Shown in pieces: positions 1 through 5,084 of a stretch of 5,084 bases of DNA. The stretch lies in contig NYSP01000005.1 of NCBI GenBank assembly GCA_002683115.1, positions 1-5,084 of the forward strand. Direction: 5' to 3'. Under the pieces are notes generated by a model that saw only the letters and a list, made by a program, of their open reading frames with translations, did not search any database and was not told where the DNA came from. Each line of letters starts with the position of its first letter. Position 1 is the stretch's first letter. The position numbers were made by a program, and so were the translations under genes. Source of the stretch: Gammaproteobacteria bacterium (GTDB lineage Bacteria > Pseudomonadota > Gammaproteobacteria > SAR86 > TMED112).

Positions 1-818
1 TAACAAACTACTTAGGATGGTTGTCGCGCATTCTAAATTTCTTTAGTTCATGGATTACAGGCGTAAAAGGAGGTGAAAATTACTTCGCTCAAAATTTAAA
101 TAGAGATGAGTTGAAATCAGTCCTTGATAAAAAAACTGAACAAGTTGATGAAGAAGAAGCCGAGGCAATGAAATCGCTTCTTGATCTGCGAGATTTAACT
201 GTGCAAGACATTCTGATACCCAATGATGAAGTAATAAGCATAAATATTGACGAATTAAGAATGTTCAATAATGAGGAAAGAAATAGGTTTTATCCTGTTT
301 ATAAAGAAAGTGAAGATCAAATAATAGGTTTTATTCATTCAAAAGAAATAGAACAGCTAGCTGAATTTAAGTCTGATGTGGAAGATTTTTTAATTGAGTC
401 ATATTACGTTCCAGAAAGCACCCAACTTTTTGCTCAATTAAAGAACTTTCAAAAAAACGGCACAGAAGTTGCATTGGTTGTGGATGAATACGGCGAAGTT
501 ACTGGATTAATTACTCTGGAAGATTTAATTGAACAAATCATTGGTCAGTTCAATGAAGGAGACCTGAAAGAGGGGTTTGAAATTATTGATGATATCTCTT
601 TGATTGCTGAAGGATCAGTAATAGTAAGAGAGCTCAATAAGAAAATGGATTGGGATCTGCCCGAGGAAGGTGCTAAAACTTTAAGTGGCTTAATAATTAA
701 TCATCTGGATCAAATTCCAAAAAATAATATCTGTATTGAAATTCAATCATTTAAATTAGAGACAACAAAAATTGAGGACAACAAGATTCTTGAAGTTCGT
801 ATTACTAAAATAAGTTAA
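1..818 (+). CDS. YfjD/CNNM-type DUF21-CBS-CorC_HlyC membrane protein, 5' partial
   Basis: This is the C-terminal part of a membrane protein of the hemolysin/CorC superfamily, linked to divalent cation (Mg/Co) export or tolerance; the exact substrate is unknown. The frame is open to the left edge with no stop, so the true start lies outside. The TTG at 21 is probably an internal Leu, in the stretch NYLGWLSRIL that resembles the exit of the DUF21 membrane domain. Counting from that TTG: linker with LNRDELKSVL (26-35), the LRDLTVQDILIP motif opening the CBS pair (56-67), second CBS segment with VVDEYGEVTGLITLEDL (153-169), and a CorC_HlyC domain from about 185 to the end (SVIVRELNKKMDWDLPEEGAKTLSG region). 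The layout fits E. coli YfjD better than soluble CorC/YbeX. The usual IPR after the DI motif is IPN here. It converges on the PuuD-like gene, sharing 4 bases. Confidence 0.88.
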   Translation, partial: TNYLGWLSRILNFFSSWITGVKGGENYFAQNLNRDELKSVLDKKTEQVDEEEAEAMKSLLDLRDLTVQDILIPNDEVISINIDELRMFNNEERNRFYPVYKESEDQIIGFIHSKEIEQLAEFKSDVEDFLIESYYVPESTQLFAQLKNFQKNGTEVALVVDEYGEVTGLITLEDLIEQIIGQFNEGDLKEGFEIIDDISLIAEGSVIVRELNKKMDWDLPEEGAKTLSGLIINHLDQIPKNNICIEIQSFKLETTKIEDNKILEVRITKIS

Positions 819-829
819 GAATTTCTTAA
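815..829. repeat. Palindrome at convergent stop codons
   Basis: Perfect 7-bp inverted repeat TTAAGAA-T-TTCTTAA covers the stop codons of both converging genes. Read on the minus strand it is followed by a T-rich stretch (CTTATTTTAG), so it could act as a weak bidirectional terminator. The stem has only one G-C pair, so this role is a guess. The repeat itself is plain in the sequence. Confidence 0.4.
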
Positions 830-1486
830 GAGCCAACCAAAAAGAAAAATTAAAAGGATGCTTGTTATTAATAGTTTTTTAGCTGTATTCATCCACCACC
901 GATTTTTACCAAAAACTAGATTAATTTGAATAATTATTAGAATTAAAATACTAATCCAAAGCGAATATGAGCTCCATCCTGGTCCTAGATTACCATCTTC
1001 ATTTAGAAGAGGCATTAAAACCTCTTTAGTCTGAGCTGTATAAAGCATCAAACCAAGCAAAGGTAAAGAGAGCAAAGAATTTGTTCTTATTGCTAGGTCG
1101 TATCTCTGCTCACATTTTTCAGCATCTCTCGTTAAGGCAATAATTCTTTTTTGCTTTCTCCAAATGATCGCCCATGTATTGAGAAACATAAATGTAATCA
1201 TTAGGGATGCTAAAGAAGTCCCGATATTGTAAGCATATTCAATACTTGAAATGTAACTCATCAAATATACAGATGTTAAAAATGAAACAAGCGATGACCA
1301 TCTCATGTACCACATAACATTTGTTTGAATATTTAATAAATAAACTTTTTTTTCCTGTTCGGATGCTTTCATCAAAAATTCCTGAGAAATCAGGGAAGAA
1401 TAAAGTGTTAATCCCATCCATATCACTGTACTAATGAAAAATACTAGTATGATTAATTCATCATAAAAGTTTAATGTTGTTACCAT
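815..1486 (-). CDS. PuuD N-terminal-domain-like integral membrane protein
   Basis: A 223-residue polytopic membrane protein resembling the urate oxidase N-terminal domain (PF06181), the membrane part of the urate hydroxylase PuuD. Hydrophobic segments lie near 11-33, 60-80, 88-109, 136-151, 173-192 and 203-220. Family-like motifs: VIWMGLTLY (21-29), WYMRW (59-63), NTWAIIWRKQKRI (103-115) and RTNSLLSLP (134-142). Full PuuD proteins are about 400 residues or more and end in a cytochrome c domain; this one has no CxxCH and stops after the membrane part. It has no histidine at all, so the His found in the HVLAG-type first helix of typical members is missing. Urate hydroxylation is therefore doubtful. 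The ATG at 1486 overlaps the sodX stop by 7 bases, with a weak AAGG about 10 bases upstream. It is the last gene of the NiSOD set. Domain assignment is fairly sure; function is unknown. Confidence 0.75.
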   Translation of the reverse strand: MVTTLNFYDELIILVFFISTVIWMGLTLYSSLISQEFLMKASEQEKKVYLLNIQTNVMWYMRWSSLVSFLTSVYLMSYISSIEYAYNIGTSLASLMITFMFLNTWAIIWRKQKRIIALTRDAEKCEQRYDLAIRTNSLLSLPLLGLMLYTAQTKEVLMPLLNEDGNLGPGWSSYSLWISILILIIIQINLVFGKNRWWMNTAKKLLITSILLIFLFGWLLRNS

Positions 1487-1746
1487 TTGAAAATTACCTT
1501 TCCAATTAGAAATTTTTTATCTAGATTAATTCCAGTAACTTCTGATGGATAATTTTGATTGTCTGATACAACATTAAAAAAATATTTACTAACAGCTCTC
1601 ACTCTTTTAATAAAGTTCTCATTTTTATACTTAAAAACCACCACATCATTAGGTTTTATTTTCTTGGTCTGAAGAGAAAAAACGTGCTGATCAGGTCTAA
1701 AATACGGCATCATACTGGTGCCTGAAACTTTATGGACCTTCAGCAT
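1480..1746 (-). CDS. sodX: Nickel-type superoxide dismutase maturation protease
   Basis: An 88-residue S26-type serine protease expected to cleave the SodN leader so that His1 becomes the free N-terminus that binds nickel. The catalytic Ser is S11 in SGTSMMP (8-14), and the general base Lys is K47 in FIKRV (45-49), with the usual PNDVVVFK strand (32-39) before it. A degenerate SDNQNYPSE box (61-69) follows. There is no membrane segment, unlike signal peptidase I, which fits a cytosolic job and the size of known SodX proteins. I start it at the ATG at 1746, 4 bases after the sodN stop; an in-frame TTG at 1764 would add six residues and overlap sodN by 14 bases. Neither start has a clear Shine-Dalgarno sequence, so translation probably depends on ribosomes finishing sodN. 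Its stop overlaps the PuuD-like start. Confidence 0.88.
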   Translation of the reverse strand: MLKVHKVSGTSMMPYFRPDQHVFSLQTKKIKPNDVVVFKYKNENFIKRVRAVSKYFFNVVSDNQNYPSEVTGINLDKKFLIGKVIFKW

Positions 1747-1750
1747 ATTA

Positions 1751-2209
1751 TTACTTTGGAACAACTATATCCATATGTGGCAAATTTGATGAGGTAACAG
1801 TGGTTGTCTCAACATCTTTTGAACCCCAGAACATAGCACTAAAACTGTTTACTAAGTTAAGTAATTCTTCAGCATTCTCTCTGGATATTTCTTGCTTACA
1901 TTTTGAAGCAGTCATCATTATGGAGTGGGCCAAATTATGTACTTCAGGATATTTTTCTATTTGAGGTTGCTTAAAATAATCTCCCCAAATTGTTGCAACT
2001 TCTTCTTTGACTTTATGGGCGTGTTCCTCTTTCTGCTGGACCAACCTAGTGAGTTTTGCAAGTTCAGATTTAGATGATGGATTATCTGGCAATTCACCAA
2101 TTAAATCTATTAATCTAATAACGCTGAGTGCAGCATATTGAGCCATGTATGGATCATAAACTTTACATGGAATGTCACAATGTGCTTTTACTAAATCAAA
2201 TTTAATCAT
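1751..2209 (-). CDS. sodN: Nickel superoxide dismutase precursor
   Basis: Cytosolic NiSOD, converting superoxide to oxygen and hydrogen peroxide as a homohexamer in known cases. The precursor has 152 residues: a 9-residue leader (MIKFDLVKA), then the nickel hook HCDIPCKVYDP, where mature His1, Cys2 and Cys6 are the metal ligands and Tyr9 and Asp10 follow as usual. The later block IWGDYFKQPQIEKYPEVH matches the conserved WSDYFKPPHFEKYPELH of Streptomyces NiSOD, and FW (precursor 127-128) marks the last helix. The mature chain is 143 residues against 117 in Streptomyces, including a polar tail of about 20 residues. By ungapped comparison, Streptomyces Glu17 and Arg47, which hold His1, are Ala and His here. 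The ATG at 2209 has a perfect AGGAGG upstream and overlaps the small upstream gene by ATGA. sodX follows after 4 bases. Confidence 0.96.
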   Translation of the reverse strand: MIKFDLVKAHCDIPCKVYDPYMAQYAALSVIRLIDLIGELPDNPSSKSELAKLTRLVQQKEEHAHKVKEEVATIWGDYFKQPQIEKYPEVHNLAHSIMMTASKCKQEISRENAEELLNLVNSFSAMFWGSKDVETTTVTSSNLPHMDIVVPK

Positions 2210-2376
2210 TTTATCCTCCTAGTTTTTAAAAATTTTCTTCCATTAGAAATAACTAATGCAAAGATTATAGTTGCAGCAACTATTTCAAAGAAATGAAGAT
2301 GAACAGAACTTGATCCATGTGCAAATATAAGGCTTGGACAAGTTAAAAGTAACGCGAAGCATTGAATTTTTTTCAT
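2206..2376 (-). CDS. Small His-containing membrane peptide coupled to sodN
   Basis: A 56-residue gene I do not recognise, short enough to be missed by length cut-offs. It begins MKKIQCFALLLTCPSLIFA, a plausible Sec signal peptide with cleavage after A19. Next comes HGSSSVHLH (20-28) with three His, one hydrophobic helix FFEIVAATIIFALVIS (29-44), and a basic tail GRKFLKTRRIK. Predicted topology: short His segment in the periplasm, one membrane span, basic tail in the cytoplasm. The TGA stop overlaps the sodN ATG as ATGA, and codons 53-54 (AGG AGG) supply the sodN Shine-Dalgarno, which argues for a real, translationally coupled gene. An in-frame TAG at 2386-2388 fixes the ATG at 2376 as the earliest usual start; no clear ribosome site precedes it. 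The His segment next to a nickel enzyme suggests metal binding, but that is inference. LLTC is a poor lipobox. Confidence 0.68.
   Translation of the reverse strand: MKKIQCFALLLTCPSLIFAHGSSSVHLHFFEIVAATIIFALVISNGRKFLKTRRIK
2215..2220 (-). promoter_or_regulatory. sodN Shine-Dalgarno inside the upstream small gene
   Basis: AGGAGG sits 5 bases before the sodN ATG and is the strongest ribosome site in the window. It doubles as the Arg-Arg codons near the end of the small membrane gene. Its strength fits high output of SodN relative to its neighbours. Confidence 0.85.
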
Positions 2377-2398
2377 AGTTTTAGTCTAAGATAAACTC
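2377..2398 (-). other. Very short spacer upstream of the sod gene set
   Basis: Only 22 bases lie between the groL terminator T-tract and the first sod-set ATG. I see no convincing sigma-70 promoter: TATCTT (2388-2393) could be a -10, but 17 bases upstream falls on ATAGCT within the terminator, unlike TTGACA. No Shine-Dalgarno is visible either. Any promoter must overlap the terminator or the groL 3' end, or transcription enters by read-through. Confidence 0.5.
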
Positions 2399-2431
2399 AA
2401 AAAAAAAGGGAGCTATTGCTCCCCTTTTTTT
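2399..2431 (-). terminator. Rho-independent terminator of groESL
   Basis: On the minus strand an A-tract leads into GGGAGC, loop AATA, GCTCCC, then nine T. The 6-bp GC-rich stem can be lengthened by A-T pairs on both sides past one unpaired G. It starts 13 bases after the groL stop and ends 22 bases before the small membrane gene, separating groESL from the sod set. The plus-strand copy ends in seven T after one extra C, so it could work both ways, but no plus-strand gene reaches it. Confidence 0.88.
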
Positions 2432-2444
2432 AGATTAATTTTCT

Positions 2445-4381
<1,937 letters not shown>

Positions 4382-4392
4382 TTTTTAGTTAT

Positions 4393-4397
4393 CCTCC
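4393..4397 (-). promoter_or_regulatory. groES Shine-Dalgarno
   Basis: GGAGG, 11 bases before the groES ATG. The sequence is strong but the spacing is longer than the usual 5 to 9 bases. There is no closer alternative start in frame. Confidence 0.7.
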
Positions 4398-4411
4398 AAT
4401 AACACACTTTT

Positions 4412-4440
4412 ATTTAGGTATTTATGATAATTTTTTCAAG
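4412..4440 (-). promoter_or_regulatory. Candidate sigma-32 heat-shock promoter of groESL
   Basis: CTTGAAA (4434-4440) matches the sigma-32 -35 consensus exactly. After a 14-base spacer comes ACCTAAAT (4412-4419), a partial match to the -10 CCCCATNT (five of seven defined bases). Expected start is near 4405, giving a leader of about 24 bases that contains the groES ribosome site. The -35 box lies inside the last codons of the upstream gene. No CIRCE inverted repeat is seen, which fits sigma-32 rather than HrcA control. Confidence 0.65.
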
Positions 4441-5084
4441 GTCTTATTTCTCATTATGTAAATTAGAAAACCCGCTAAAATACCTAAAGAATTCGCTATT
4501 ATATCCATATACTCGAAATACCTCAAACCTAAATTACCCTGGATAATTTCAATTAAAACACCCATTAAAAAAATGACTATCATTAGATAAAAAACTTTAG
4601 TCTTGGTTCTGGCTTCTAGAACAAGACCTGCTAGAAATAAATAAGCAAAGAAATGTAGTACTTTGTCATTTATTAATGAAGCTTCTAAAGAGCCAATTTG
4701 GGCAATCGATAGGATAAAAATAAGCATGCCAAAAGCTATAGATAGAATCTTAAGATTATTTTGGAAATTAAATGCAAAACCTCTTGTTAGTAGATATGAA
4801 AGACATACTGAAGGAATGCCCATTAACCCCATAACTAAAAAGAAATTATAGAATCCTACACTTTCAGTTATAAATCCTGATGTACCTTTTAATAATGTGC
4901 CTGGAATTATCACAAGAGAGGCTAAAAATGCATATTGAATAGCTGTGTAACGTCTATTTACTTGATCAACTAGGAAAGTTATAAAACATACAGCCGTAAA
5001 TGCTTGAGCAACAGTATCAAGAAAATTTATAAAGATGAAATTAATAAAAGTAGGGAAAAGAAATAAATAAGAAAAGAGCATATT
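4422..5084 (-). CDS. AmpG-like MFS permease fused to VanZ-like domain, 5' partial
   Basis: The visible 220 residues are the C-terminal part of a larger membrane protein; the frame is open to the right edge, so the ATG at 5081 is probably internal. Counting from it, residues 10-100 resemble the last helices of AmpG, the inner-membrane permease that imports GlcNAc-anhydromuropeptides for wall recycling: DTVAQAFTAVCFITFLVDQVNRRYTAIQYAFLASL (22-56) parallels the AmpG stretch around LCNKSFSATQFALLSAL. Residues about 111-210 form a four-helix VanZ-like domain (PF04892) with DKVLHFFAY (139-147), ExxQ (178-181), R187 and DIIANSLGILAG (193-204). The reading frame is continuous across the joint, with no stop. 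VanZ-family proteins are linked to glycopeptide resistance and other envelope roles, so a wall-related function for both halves is plausible. groES starts 40 bases downstream, with its -35 box in this gene's last codons. Confidence 0.8.
   Translation of the reverse strand, partial: NMLFSYLFLFPTFINFIFINFLDTVAQAFTAVCFITFLVDQVNRRYTAIQYAFLASLVIIPGTLLKGTSGFITESVGFYNFFLVMGLMGIPSVCLSYLLTRGFAFNFQNNLKILSIAFGMLIFILSIAQIGSLEASLINDKVLHFFAYLFLAGLVLEARTKTKVFYLMIVIFLMGVLIEIIQGNLGLRYFEYMDIIANSLGILAGFLIYIMRNKTLKKLS

Noticed and set aside
21..23. TTG as the start of the YfjD-type gene, giving 265 residues
   Set aside because: The frame stays open upstream to the window edge, and the residues just before it fit the end of a DUF21 domain. 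The gene is better read as cut by the edge.
1239..1421. 60-codon minus-strand frame inside the PuuD-like gene
   Set aside because: It overlaps a gene with clear family motifs, in another frame, with no ribosome site or recognisable features.
2335..2346. Lipobox (LLTC) in the small membrane peptide
   Set aside because: Thr before the Cys is unusual for a lipoprotein signal, and the hydrophobic stretch continues past the Cys to a better cleavage site after Ala19.
2388..2393. TATCTT as a -10 box for the sod set
   Set aside because: The matching -35 position falls on ATAGCT in the groL terminator stem, so the pair is not convincing.
4382..4421. CIRCE operator upstream of groES
   Set aside because: No TTAGCACTC-N9-GAGTGCTAA-like repeat is present in the spacer.
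4600..4627. Hairpin with 10-bp arms, a single bulged base and a 7-base loop
   Set aside because: It lies inside the VanZ-like coding region, has no T-tract and no regulatory position. It encodes ordinary residues and is probably chance, though it could slow transcription.
4663..4851. 62-codon plus-strand frame inside the AmpG-VanZ gene
   Set aside because: It is antisense to a clear membrane protein gene and its translation shows no domain or signal.
5079..5081. ATG as the start of the AmpG-VanZ gene
   Set aside because: It would start the protein in the middle of the MFS fold, three bases from the window edge and with an open frame before it. It is most likely an internal Met.

Overview
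The window is AT-rich bacterial chromosome with almost no non-coding DNA. Seven of its eight genes are easily assigned. The GroEL and GroES sequences are of the gammaproteobacterial type, and a nickel superoxide dismutase with its maturation protease points to a streamlined marine lineage. SAR86 or a close relative is my best guess; it rests on gene content and style, not on a phylogeny.

Layout. Positions 1-818 (+) hold the C-terminal part of a YfjD/CNNM-type membrane protein (end of DUF21, CBS pair, CorC_HlyC domain), cut by the left edge. All other genes lie on the minus strand and are transcribed from right to left. Reading that way: an AmpG-like MFS permease whose C-terminus is fused to a VanZ-like domain (4422-5084, cut by the right edge); groES (4094-4381) and groL (2445-4085), preceded by a good candidate sigma-32 promoter and followed by a strong hairpin terminator (2399-2431); then a compact four-gene set. 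That set consists of a 56-residue predicted membrane peptide with a His-containing segment (2206-2376, easily missed), sodN (1751-2209), sodX (1480-1746) and a membrane protein related to the N-terminal domain of the urate hydroxylase PuuD (815-1486). The last gene ends head-on with the YfjD-type gene; the two stop codons share the palindrome TTAA.

Function. groESL is a standard chaperonin operon. sodN encodes the NiSOD precursor with its nickel hook. SodX is expected to remove the 9-residue leader so that His1 is exposed for nickel binding. The small upstream gene overlaps the sodN start by ATGA, and its last codons contain the sodN Shine-Dalgarno sequence, so the two are probably translationally coupled. 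The PuuD-like gene overlaps sodX and is the last member of the set. Only 22 bases separate the groL terminator from the small gene, and I see no convincing sigma-70 promoter there. Expression of the sod set may therefore depend partly on read-through from groESL.

Most worth following up: the small sodN-coupled membrane peptide, the His-free PuuD-like protein without a cytochrome domain in a NiSOD operon, the altered second-sphere residues in this NiSOD, and the AmpG-VanZ fusion.
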